Origin: Paramecium tetraurelia | Taxonomy: Eukaryota > Ciliophora > Oligohymenophorea > Peniculida > Parameciidae | Direction: 5' to 3' | Assembly: GCF_000165425.1 (NCBI RefSeq) | Contig: NW_001799477.1 | Location: forward strand, 1 to 64,000 | Length of the DNA stretch: 64,000 nucleotides | Part shown: piece after piece, positions 11,169 to 27,361 of the stretch | Position numbering within the stretch: position 1 is the first letter of the stretch | Layout: each line of letters begins with the position of its first letter | Notes under the pieces: model-generated | The model's input: the letters and a program-made list of their open reading frames with translations, nothing else | The model's database searches: none | What the model was told of the DNA's origin: nothing | Made by a program: the position numbers and the translations under genes

Positions 11169-14100
11169 ATGAATTAATAGTATTTAAGGAACAAATTTAA
11201 GATCAGAAAGTCTGTTGATACTCCTCTTATTCCAAAGATAATGTCAATGAAAAACGAGCAATCATCATTAAACGAAACCAATCGAAAACGCTACATTAAA
11301 GCATTTAGTCCTCAACGTTATCATTTGCCGCAGATTGTTCACCATTAGTTGGATACCATTACACCATTACGACAAAGAGGGAAATCTGAAAGCATTAGAG
11401 AACATTCTTAGGGATTCTTGGGGCCAATTGATTTCGCTCGGTTGCTACAAACTGATCAACAATTGGGATAGGAATTTTGTTATTTAAATAATTAGGGTAA
11501 TCCATACGAGTGGAAAGTGGTCAATTATGAGAATAAAAGGTTGGAATAATATATGACGATAAGCGGAGGAGGGATTATAATTCATCATAGTAATTTTGAG
11601 GAGTTTGTGTCTATCTAATAATTTGAAAAAGATCGAAAATTATTTTATAGATTACAAAAAATTGAGTTCTTCAGAAATTATCTTAAATAAAAGACATTTG
11701 CTAGGTGGAAGAAGTTAAGCATCAAGAATAAAGCTTAATCAATTTCTAAGGATCTGACTGCATGTTTCTTGTTATTGGATCCCTCTCTCAAGTGCCCAAT
11801 TGAGGAAATTCATAAACACACTCAGAACATCAAGAGTTTAGTATTTTTTATCCCTAGTGAAATGAGTCCTGTAAACAAAATTAAATTCATCCAAAAATTG
11901 TAAAGATGTTTGACTGACTTCCAAAATGAATTAACTTAGAACATTAAATTAATACTTAACATAGTAGTTGATGCATGCCAAAAATCCTTTAATCTTTTTA
12001 GAGAGGATCAAAAATACAAGGAGAATATGGAATTGATACGCAATTCTTAAATGGAATAAAAGACTCTGATAATTGGTGTATTAATGCTCTACTTATACAT
12101 AGGACAATTCTACTCAATAAATGCCATTCACAATCGAATCAAATCTAAGATAATTTCAGTAGAAACTAATCAAATTTACAAGAATGGTCGATTACATTCA
12201 ATTTGAGAGTATGATCGCATTGATGTACAATTCCATAGTTAATTTCTTGAAGGTAATGAAGAAGGCCAATAAGCATCTTAAAGTTGGGTAATTGTTACTC
12301 CTATTCAATAGAACAACCTAGTTCAGTTGGATTGTTGTGGATATTCATTTGAAGGAGGGTACCATGGTGTTTGAACCTTCGCTCTAAGGCATGTAGGACA
12401 TCTTTGTTGAGACAGTTGAATAGGCGATCGATATCATTGAATAGAGCATTTAATCAACCCGTAAACTGTAGGAACTATAGAACTATGGAGTTGGTTCAAG
12501 CACAACAGATCTGAGATAAGATTTGAGAGAGTATGGAAGACACAATTTAAAGTCATATGATTATGTAAGGGAACTTGGGTAAGAGCTACAATTTAGTTAC
12601 AAATAAATTGAGCATTACATGGCAAATATATAGAATTTATTGGATAAATTCGCAAAGAGTGAAGATCAGTTGTTGAATGCAGATGTGCTGAAGCTTCAAT
12701 TCTAATTGATCTCAGAAATGCAATCTGAAGTAGAGGCTATAGAAACCATTGTGGATATTGGGTTTTTGAGATTGAACATCAAGCTCTTTAAATTGTAGAT
12801 GCAGGCCTATTTCAAGAATAGGATTTAGGTGATCAATGAGAAGGTGGATTTGGAACTTAGTGTGAGATGCAAAATAATTTATGAAACAATTCAAGATTGG
12901 TTGGAGAAGTTGAAATTGAAACCAATGACTTTGAAACAATATGTCACTTATTAAGAGAATTATTAGTTGATTAAATCTAATTATGAAGTCATTGATCAAT
13001 AAATAGAGGAATTACATACTTATAACAAAATTTATATTAATGAGTAATAAACGATCCCTATTAAAGAAGTTTGGGATAAGATTGTTAGTTAATATTAATA
13101 ATTTTAACATAAGTTTAATGATTTATAAAGTCATTATGGATTGGAGTAACATAAGTTCGAGAAGGAGTTCAGAAAGCTGACTCCGTTTTTTCATCAAAGG
13201 GTGTTATAATTTTGCGAGAAATTTGAGAACAGCAAAGACATCAATGATATAAACTCGATTTCATAATTGTAAGTCGAATTGATTGCTTTGGAATTGGAAT
13301 ATGAGGATTTGAGAGAGTATTCTGACTCTTTACAAATAGGATAATATTAAAATGAATAGTTACATGAGATAAAAAGCAAATATGTCTAATTTAAGTAATT
13401 GCAACTAGAAATACGTAAGATCAACAATTTGCAGTAGGAGTGGATGAGAGAACATTTTTTGGATCTGAATCTGTCTCTCATTAAGACAACTTATTAGAAT
13501 TTGTTACATTAGATTGAAGATTGTAAGATATTTGGACAGGGCTAATTAGTGCAGATAAAGAAATAATTGATGGATGAATTAAAACTATTTAATGTGATAG
13601 AAATCATTTTGTAGATCAAAGATTATGATTAGAATATCGTAACTTAAGTGTGCAAGAAGGATAAATTGTAGGATAAAAACTTATTATAATTACTATTGTA
13701 AATTTGTAATAATCCCTCACACCCATAATTCACTACTCTATTTTTGTAGCAGTTAGACATTGCTGATCAATAAGTTAATTTGTAGTAACTATTAATTATT
13801 ATTTAATATGAAAATCAAACAATGAACTCATTGATTAAATTAGAAGAGTTTTGGAAGAATCATAAATTGATCATTCAAAAGGTCAGAGGAACAAAGGATC
13901 AGTATACCATAACTAATTTAAGTTAATTGAATGATCTATTGGATGAGAACATTTTAAACATCAATACTATTCTGGGTCAACCTAATATTGATGATCTGAG
14001 AAATAGAATCGATTTACAACTTAAGTACATATATTACCTACAGGAATACATCAATTAGTTGATTCTCTTACAAGATACTCTATAGTATTTAACTAATGTG

Positions 14101-17100
14101 TTGTAGATCCAAATCAATCAAAAGAATTAGAGTAAGGAAATGAAGATGTATGCTCTCTAAGAAAAGCAGTGGAAATAATTGATACGATTTATTTAATAGC
14201 AAAAGAGTTTGGAGATATGGATTAAAGATGAGAACGAGAAGAAGTTCTTAAAAGAGATTCAATAAGATAATTACAATTGTAAAACTATCATTCAATCATT
14301 GAATGATTAATTTGATAAGAAGAAACATGTATTCCCAAGATTCAATTTTCTCACAAATTCTAAATTTACCAAAATTGTCTCTGAAGTCAAACATCCTACT
14401 GCTATATAGCAATACCTTAGCCTATTTTTTCAAAATATCCATCAATTTGATTATGACGAAAATAAGGATTGTATCAAATCTTTGTATTCTAAGGAAAATG
14501 ATTAAATCGCTGTTAAGTATTGTCCAATCAAAGGAGAGATCGAGGAATGGCTCAAAACTATTGAGGAAGGCATGACCTAAGGATTGAGACAGCTTGTAAA
14601 GAATGCTCTAAAGCAGGCTGAAAACTATAAGCATATTGTGCAATATCCCATTTAGATTATTTATATCTGTATGACGATTACATATACGATGATGTTGGAT
14701 GATATACTTTAAAATGATGATAAGGATTGGGATGAGTTTTTGGAATTTAAGCAATATGAAATCCAAGAGCAAATCAAACAATTGCATACAGTGAAATAGT
14801 CAGTTAAACAACAATTAAGGTAGATTGCAATCATTACGATATTGAATAATCAACAACATCTAATATAGGAGATTAATTTATTTAAAATCAATAGTGATAA
14901 AGATTACTTCTACGTAAAATAACTTAAATATTATTATGATGATGAAAATATAAATGTTAATTTTTTGAATAATAAAATCCATTATTAATTTGAGTTTTTT
15001 GGTGATCAATTTAATTATCATTCATGGAAATAATCTGAATAATCAATTTTGCTTATGAATCAGGCATTCGAAATTAATAGATTACCTCATTTAATTGGCG
15101 ACAATAGCAAGTATTATATTATTACTCAATTTTCACAAATGTTGGGTCGCTATTATATGCAAATGTAAATTGCAAGTCCAGATTATGATTTCTAGTATTT
15201 ATTGTAATGCATATTCGGATCTATACAATCGAATTCATTTTTCTTTATCTCAGGATACTAATATATATAATAACATGATAGATTAATCTTGTAAACAATA
15301 TTCAATCATATCTCCAGTGCCTTAAGGTAATCACTATCAATTTAGGATTTGGATGGGAGACAATTGAAATTATAGAATAAGTATTTTCTAGCTCTAGTAT
15401 CAGATGTTCATTTTCCCATCTTATCGTTTAAGAGTATACATGTCTATTAACCAGATACTATGATCTTATGGCAAGCACTTATTCAAATGGTATACAATAA
15501 AGAAATAGGTGAGATATTGTTGAAATTAATGTAAACGTTAACTAATGTCTTTGGAACTGAATTGTTTAACTTTTCTAGGTTCAATACATTCAATCAAGTA
15601 GCTAAAAAATTGAAACCCATTAAATTTAATGATCTACTGGAAGTATTGTAATATCAGATGAATGAAGAGGATAGGCTCTTATTCAATTAAATAGTGAATG
15701 AATACTTTCCAAATAGGGATGAGAAATCGATATCACATGGAACAATTGAATTCATTAATAAATGAAAACAATCTTATTTTAGTCTATGGTAATCCGAACA
15801 ATGGAAAGACCAAATTGATTTAGGAGTTATTTCAATTTAAACTTTAATCGGTAAATATTAACTAAACACAAAATCCCCTTCTATAATCGGTTAAGTAAAA
15901 CAATATTCTCTATCTTGAACTTGATGCTTATGACGATGAGGATTTGTTTATGATTTTGTAGAATTGTTAAGGGTTAAGTTTTTATCATTTCATTATCAAT
16001 TATAAACAGAAGCAGATTTATTTTCAATAGGAGAACTTTATATTTTTCAATAGCTTAATTTATTCAAATAGATCTGCAATCTTTGAAAGTAATGATCTAT
16101 CAACGTAGGATCCTGGATTTTTGGCGAAATTTACTCTATTTTATTATAATAACAGTATTTCCAATCAGCAATTTCTCGTTTATGAATTGAAGTACATGAA
16201 GAATTTAGAGTTACAAACTTAATTGGCTCGTAATTTGATTAATTAAATAGAGTAATATTAGCAATAATTATCAAACTTTCCGTATTCATTTTAATATTTA
16301 TTGCGATGTTCTGCAAAGATACTGAGTATTTACTACAACGAATAGTAGTATAGTAAGTTCACTTAGTTGGATGTAGATAATATTAGCACATATGCAATAT
16401 ATATACTATTCTGTTTAATTTTGGATCAAGAAAATAGATCTCGTGTCATAGACCAGATTTTAATGGTTATTTAAGAAAGAAAGTTGGATTAGCTTTTCAA
16501 TCAGAAGTCTTCCTATACCAACACAATTTTGCAATTCTATTTTAATCAGCAAGAATTATATGCTATCCAAGAATTGCAGAGTCATCTACTATTTTATGGT
16601 GACATATCTTGTAATAAGAGTATTTTTGCTAGGTTGAAGTCATAAAGTAGCTTGTACTTTAGTCATCAAACCAAATCAATTCAATTTTAGGAGTTCATTG
16701 ATAAGAAGTTGATGACTTATAGAAAAGATAAATAATTGTGCTTATCTCCTCCCTTTGGTTAAATCAAACACTTTATAATAGAGGATATCAATCTATCAAA
16801 TTAATGCCGCATATATATTAAGTAATTGAATGAATGCAATTACATGTTTGATAAGAAGAATAATTGTTAACTGAAATACGTTAGTAACATTTATTTGTTG
16901 GGAACTTCATAGGAAAAGGCCATTTAAAAATATAACCAATTCAAGCATTTCATCTTCATCAACACTAATAGATGTCCATTAATTTAAAGTATCTACACAG
17001 AAATAATAATGAGTAGGGCCAAATATTAACTAAAGTAGTATTTAGAGTTAGGTTATATAAATGATGGTATTTTGAAATTGTAACACAGATTCAAATAAAA

Positions 17101-20100
17101 GTGGAATAAACAATGGTGTTATTCATATTTATTTGACAACAACACCATTTGGAATAGGATTTTAAATCCTTTGGTTGTTTTAACTGATCCTCAGTAGTTC
17201 GTGAATGAATTCTATTAGAATATCATGAGAGTTGTAGGTGGGATGATGGATATTGTCGATTTGCATAATTTGGATATGTTTGTGAAGGAAATCAATTTTG
17301 GTGATTATAAGATTGAGGTTCCAGTTTCAGAGACAGAGTAGACTTATGATGAAATCAAAAAGAGGAATATTCAAAACCTATTTTTGCATGAAAGTCATCT
17401 ATAGAAGATTGTATGGATAATGAGAGGTTGGCAATACGATCAACACGTTGTAATTCAAGGTAGAATTGGTAGTGGCAGGAATTCCTTCATTAGATTAGCT
17501 TAATTTATCATGTAATATCAACAGAAATACGATGATCTGGGACTAGAAAATCTCCTATTGAATTGGGATTAGCTGAGCCATATCATTTACATCACTAATA
17601 TAAAGGAAGATGTGTATCAATTCATCAGTTATCCGATTTAATATTGTAACAACCTATATGTATTGAGAAATGAATCCATATAATAGTTGCACATTTGTAT
17701 ATTGATTGAGAATTTGATGGAATTAGATTAGTATAGGAGAGTACTCTATAAATGTTAGATTATCAGTTTGTTTGATTGGCCCAAGACCTTTCAATAAGAG
17801 GTGGCATCTTAAATTCTGAATGATGGATCCATTGATACTAAACTATTTTGTTATGTCTACGAATAATCATAAGGATACATTCAACAATTCCTTGATCAAC
17901 TCTATTTATTTCAAAAATAGTATCAGCAATCTAAATCTGAAAATTAGAGATTAATTATCATCTATTAGAAAATTCTTAATAAAATTCAAGAGGCTAACAC
18001 TGAATTCACGACTATTGCAGCATAGTACAATGCATTAAATCAGGAACATTAGATGGTCACTAATTAAATTAAAATTATAACGAATGAGATATCTTAGGAT
18101 AAGTTGGAATTGGGAAATATCAATCAATAAATTCATAAATTGAATGAGGATATCAATAAAGGAGAGCAGAGAATTCATAAACAATAATTACAATTAAACT
18201 AACAAAACCAATAATATAACAAATAGAGATTGTAGTTCTTCCACATAATTTAAGAGTTCCCTTTCTTGTAACCATTATTGATGGAATTGGTACACTTGGT
18301 TGATTTGCCTTAATTGGAACAAGATTAGATTGAATAAATTATAATGAAATATCCTTAATCTTTTTAATAAGTCTAAACTATTTATTAGATAGCAACCAAC
18401 ATTTGTAAGTATCAGCAAATCTTGATTTAATTAAAAAACAACCTCCATAATGATAAGGTAACAGTTGAGGAGATGAGAAATAAACAAGAACTGCGAATTG
18501 GGATGATACAATAATAGGAACAATAAATCATTGTCTATCAATAGAGATTACACATTTTGACAGAGGAATTAGAGAAAATCTCCAAGATTTATGAGGCGAC
18601 AAGAAATTGTCTACAGTACTTGAATTCTTATTAGGTTCAATGGCAATAGAATATTTTAAATTTATAATAGCAATAACTCCAATTAATGGAAATCAATTTT
18701 GTACAAAGTGTTAGTTAAAGTTATAATTAACAAATAAGGTAGTAACTCATAGATAATTTAAACTTTCAATATAAATTGGATTATGAAAATATGTAATTGC
18801 TTTTGAATTTGAAATTTTAGAATCAAAAAAACATTCTATTGATCATCGATCCTGAAAACCTCTCTCAAGATTATCTTCAATAATATTATCCAACAGCATA
18901 AGTGAGTACATTCAGTAGAAATAATATTAATGAAATCAAAAGAAATTTAAGAACTAATTAATGCTATATCATAAAGGATGTAATTATTGATGAGATATTA
19001 AAATGTTAACAATGGAGATCATACATTTTATAATATCAATAACAATAGGAGAATAAAATATATTTGATTACTCATTAAATAAAAAAAGAGACTCGAGCTT
19101 AATCATTACTCAGAACCATTTAGTTTAAGAAATAAGATAGGGAAATTGAGTCCTTTGTTCTACTGAATATACTTCAAATGGATAACCCTGACACATTTGA
19201 TAAACTAATATCGTAATATGATGAAGAGAATTTAACTCTGATAAATTTGGGATCCCTCTTCAATGATGATCGTCCCATAATGGACTCCCACTATGAATAG
19301 CAATTGAGTCTATTGATATCCTCTTAAGTTAATAGTCTAATTAACTTAGATATTATTGCATAGATCCAGAAATTTATTGATCAATAGGAGCAACAGAAAT
19401 AACATAATAGGTAATTCAACTTCTAAATATATCAACCCTTGATGGTGAGATTCTTATTAATTTATAAAAGTTTACAGTAGGCTTATGTGTTTGATCGTCG
19501 TTATTACATCACAATGCAGCAACTGATGAACAGGTTAATTTAAGTGATGGATTAAATCAAAGTGGATAATAATGAACGATATTGGCTAGTGAGTAATCAA
19601 TTCACATCTCAAACAATACAATTAATAGAAAATCAATTCAGAATAGAACATCATTTAATCATGAAGTTCATCTTATTTACTTAAATAGATATAGGAGATA
19701 ATGTTATCTCGGAAGAATAGTACTTGTATGTTATAGGTTAGAAATTAAAGAAGGATTTAAGTAAATACCCAAAAATCTTAACTGTTTCATTTATCAAACA
19801 AGAGTAGTTGGATGAAATCAGACATGTAATGAGTTTGTCACCATCATTTAATGATTTGCAAAACTATATCTAAAGGTGTCCTAAAGACTGGTACAAATGG
19901 ATGGATGACACAATTACTATGCCAAGTGAATACGAAGAGTAGTTATAAATATTCGAGAAACTTATCTTAATCAAAGCATTCAAACCAAAACTCCTTAGAA
20001 GATTCATCAATGAATACGTAAAGGATAGAGAGGCAAGACACTCCACATAAATTACAATGAACTTCAATCATTAGACTAGTGAAAAACAGATCATTTATGT

Positions 20101-21682
20101 ATAACAACAATTAAATAAATTCTTTGAAGACATCAACATACCCATTTACAAAGGATAGCAAGAATTAAATTAGCAGTATTTATTTATTAATCTCTACGAA
20201 TATCCTTTGGAATTGCAAGAACAAATCATACAGAGTAAATACCCTCACTGTATTATTGAAAATTACGATGAAGACAGTTTACTTGATAAGACTTTGCTGA
20301 ATTCTTAGAGGTCATTTCTACAATATAATGAATAAATACGCTAGAATATCAAATAATACGTTCCTAAATCTGATGGCAAAACAAGTGAAATGAAAAAGTT
20401 CACTTACAGTCTCTGTTTCATGCACTTTTTCATAATTCAGAGGAATCTTCTATTGAATCTACAAACTGCTACCTATACTTTGTAAGATTTAAATTTGATC
20501 TTGAAATATAATTTGCCATACTACTTTAATACCAACATTAATAGCATGTTTAGAGTTATTACTGATGGGGTATATAATGTTCCTCCTGAAGATCTATTGA
20601 CTATTGAGAGCATAATTACCAAACATTGCAACTAATAAGTGAATAATGAAAATTATTAATACTTACATTTTCAAACTCTTACAGTTGGCAATGATGCATG
20701 GTTAGATGAGATGGTTAAGCGTATTCCAGATACTAATGATCCTTATAGTATTGGATATGGATATAACAATTTTACAATTTATAATTACTAAAATTAATAG
20801 ATAATTTAGTAGTTTTCATTATTAAACAATAGTTCGGAGAATACTGCAAATAATCAAATAACCCCAGAGATTAAATTAACTGAACCTCTCGGTTTGATAA
20901 AGATGGAGTAAAAATTAACTAGAAAGTATTCATTTCAAAAGAACGATTCCAAACCTTTCTCTTAATATTATAGAAAAACAGCGCTCAATATCACAAACAA
21001 AAATAAACAAAATATCTAGTATACTGATGCAGTTGATCAGTACATTAATATTCAGATCTCAAAGTATAACGTATTGATACAAGTATTGACTGAATATCTC
21101 AATAAAAATTAAGAAAACTTAGCAATGTACTGTCCAGAAGAACTTTATTAATATTTGTGGTTCAAACCAAAAACTAAATTGATCATTCACGATTTAGTAA
21201 AAATGGTGAATTACAATATGAATCAATTAAAACTATTAAGAGATTAACAAAATCGAAGATATTTTGATTTGAGTTACCTTTTTATACCATAAGCATTAAT
21301 GGAATACTTCAAATTGCAATTTAGTCGTAAGAATGGTCTAAATCCTTAGAATCTTAATGTTTATACTGATATCTCAAAATGTACAGAAATGAGTCACATA
21401 TTTCAATTGCAATTGAATGATGGGTCTTATTTACTAGGGGGATTAGAATGCCAGAATTGTCAATGGAGTTTAGAAAAGAATAAATTAATAGAATGTGGCA
21501 ATTCACTCTCGACCTTTATTCCATTCATCCTCATTTCAACTTTGGAAGGTGAGCAACCCAAAAAATTAGAAGTTCCAGTTATGGACAATAATCTAACATT
21601 AATGACTATCGACTTGTAATCTGATCTAGATGAGGATACAATTAATATAAGATAAGCCAGAATAATAATAAAAGGCAGATGA
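11169..21682 (+). CDS. Divergent dynein heavy chain with degenerate AAA1
   Basis: About 3,495 aa, shorter than usual axonemal dynein heavy chains (about 4,000-4,500). One clear intron (12078-12102). The order fits dynein: tail/linker, AAA ring, stalk coiled coil (about 17900-18650), and a C-terminal domain (GGLECQNCQWSLEKNK). Where AAA1 should read GPAGTGKTE the sequence is HLIGDNSKYY (about 15090-15120), and where Walker B should read CFDEFNR it is FFFISGYQ (about 15220-15250), so the main motor site looks dead. AAA2 keeps a P-loop (GNPNNGKT, about 15805). AAA3 is altered (GDISCNKS, about 16595). AAA4 has GRIGSGRNS (about 17460), like other axonemal dyneins. The microtubule-binding tip seems short. 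One frame break (near 15690-15770) is not explained by a normal intron. Likely a structural or regulatory, non-motile dynein; DNHD1-like identity is only a guess. Confidence 0.85.
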
Positions 21683-21773
21683 TTTTATATCCAAGAAATG
21701 ATTTTATACACATATAAATAAATGAATTTTCAATTTGATTACATAGATTTACTTGTTGATCTTAAGTGAGGAA

Positions 21774-22160
21774 ATGAGTTATACTTTCTTAAATATTGAT
21801 TTCTTTTTATTGAGTCCTTCATCTACTTTGAATATAGCTGAAAATTATTAATATAGATGTGTGTTGGTTACCTACAAGTTGTCTGATAAAAATGCATAGA
21901 TTAGATAATACTTTCTTCTGTAATTATGTTTCTTTAATTCTAAAAATTTTATCTTCTTTCTAAAAGTCTTGTAAGAAAACACATTCAACATAAGAATTTT
22001 TATCAATGATCCTTATTCTAGGAGGTCAAATGTCATAGGCAACAACTTGGCATTTCAAATGAACAAATATTAAAATGAGTATTTCTACAATTTTTTTCTC
22101 TTTAAGAGCAAAGCATTAATAGATCTTGTTATGGGTATGGATGAAGTGTGGTATTATTGA
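21774..22160 (+). CDS. Hypothetical protein (doubtful)
   Basis: 128-codon frame from ATG to TGA in the gap between the dynein and the coiled-coil gene. It starts MSYTFLNIDFFLLSPSS and ends VMGMDEVWYY. Composition is aromatic-rich but not obviously membrane-like and no motif is seen. A frame this long can arise by chance in AT-rich DNA with one stop codon, so treat it as tentative. Confidence 0.35.
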
Positions 22161-22231
22161 GAATGCGTGCTGAGAATGTTTATTTAGAGCAAAGCTATGA
22201 GTAGTAGCAGATATTCATTTTAATTATTTTA

Positions 22232-25315
<3,084 letters not shown>

Positions 25316-25362
25316 ATTGAAATTTATATATATGAAATATTAGCTTTAATACTTTAATTAAT

Positions 25363-27191
25363 TCATGATTTAAAATATTCTGTTTCAATAATCCTAATTT
25401 GTTCATTCAAAATATTGCTATCAAAGGAAAAGAATTGTTCTTCCAAGTAATAAGGATTGTCAAAATTAGGGATATTTAAAGTTCTTTTTACCTATCTAAA
25501 TAGTATTTCCCTCTTAAGAGACAAGAAAAGGGATGAAATTCCCATGCAAATAATGATTTTCAATGCAAGTAAGGTTTGTTCCGCATCATTATTGGAACTC
25601 CTTTATTTTGAACGATAAAGGTTTTTCAAAGTCATTCTATATGGTATTTTAAAGTCATTCGATGTTTCGTTTACAATTGACTAATTAATAATTGTTTTTC
25701 AATTTACTTCTGTAATCGATGGTTTAATTTAATTAAAGAAATGCTCATCTTCTCTACTAAGTTGGTTAAATTAACACTTCTTAAAATAGGAATTTATAAT
25801 GGCGCTGTCTCCATCAAGTTACATTCCTAGATCCTTTATAAACTTTTTTGCTTATCCACTGGTTATAAAATTCTACCATTTCTCTTATTCAAAATCCAAG
25901 ATCTTAGTACTCCATTAATCAATAAATTCTTTTCTCATGAGTATGGACATTTTTAGTAAACAATAAACTGACCAAGTTTCAGCAGGATTTCCATCTTATT
26001 ATTCTTCCAATTGCTCTTTTAAAGAATTCATCAAATACCATTTGTATGATTCAAAATGTAATTCAACCCAAATATCTTTATATTAATTAAATTCCTAAAA
26101 ATATCTTATAATTTACTGTTTGATTTCTGCATTTATAAGGTAAAATGACTAAATCAGGATAATCATTTAGAGGACTGGGGTTGGAAGGGTTAGGGTATGG
26201 ATCTACTGATCGAATAGGTAGTATAGGTTAAGAGTAATAAGCCGTAATGCCTATTCTTGGATAAGGGTTCTCTTATTTTTGAAGAGGAGGGTTGCAAAGT
26301 TGAATTCTAGTTCGAAAAGGATTCAATACTTTTGGCAATTCCATTTATTTAGTAAATTCTTTAGGCTAGAATATTGAAAAAGATTGTATATACCACAGCC
26401 CATTCTATAAAATTATCGTCAATTTATTCTCTAATTTTTATCAATTAAGAGTAATTCTAAGATAAAAAAATAGTTTTGTAAAATTCTCTGACTTCCTCTT
26501 AATTGTTATTCGAAATTTCATGATGCATTGAAAAGAATGTACACCTCTAAGCTTCGATTGGATTAAGCATGTTAATTAAACGATTCTTCCAATCATTTTC
26601 AATTTGTAATGATTAAATCTAATTATAAAATGACCGATATTCTTTAATTGTCATAAAGTTATTCAAAACTTCACCAGTAAACAACTAATAAATAATACAA
26701 CCAATCAACCAAACATCAATACTCTAACCATAGTCTCTATTCTGACTTTATTCTCTCTTTTCTAAGGATTCGGGAGGAATTAGCTATAAATTAGGATAAA
26801 ATCCAAAGGCAGCCATTTAAATTGAATTATTTTGATAATAAATATTACCAATGTGAAAGCATCTTCCTAGACTGAATTTTAAATGAATTTGATATAAGGC
26901 CTGTAATAATTATTCGTAAATCTATGAGATTTGATTAGTTGATAATTTCCCATTCTATTAGATAAATTGCAACAAAGTCACACCTTCTGGAATCAGGAAT
27001 GAATATTATTTCCTGCCTATCACTTGATTTTAGCTTCTTAAGTATTAGCCAGTGATTTGACTCTCATATTCCAAAAATGCATCTAAATCATCACAGAGAG
27101 CTTCCACTAAAACTTGTTTTGAAGATCTTTAAGCCACCTTCTCTTCTAAAATGGCTTTGTTTCTATATAAACACTCAACATCTTTCATCAT
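25363..27191 (-). CDS. Pseudokinase with long C-terminal extension
   Basis: 583 aa after removing three introns (26366-26393, 26095-26116, 25681-25707). The first 200 residues follow a protein-kinase fold mainly in the C-lobe: PPES (139-142) replaces APE and is followed by DVWLIG (159-164), as in subdomain IX. The HRD catalytic loop reads SLGRCFHIGNIYY (107-119), with no catalytic Asp, and DFG reads AFG (128-130), so metal binding is lost. A Gly-rich loop and VAIK lysine are not evident; the N-lobe is short. The rest is a Pro/Ser/Asn linker and a helical tail of unknown type. Probably a scaffold or regulatory pseudokinase. There is an ATGATG at the start. Confidence 0.75.
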
Positions 27192-27361
27192 GTGTACCAA
27201 TAAGTGAAAAATAAAATAATGAATTCATATTAAAAATAAGGGTTATTCTATTTACATCATAAATGTAAATACATTAAATAATTATAAATATATTATTTTT
27301 TTTTTTACTATTTAAATAAGATGTTCAATCTATTTTTTATTTATAAGATTTATTTTTTCGA

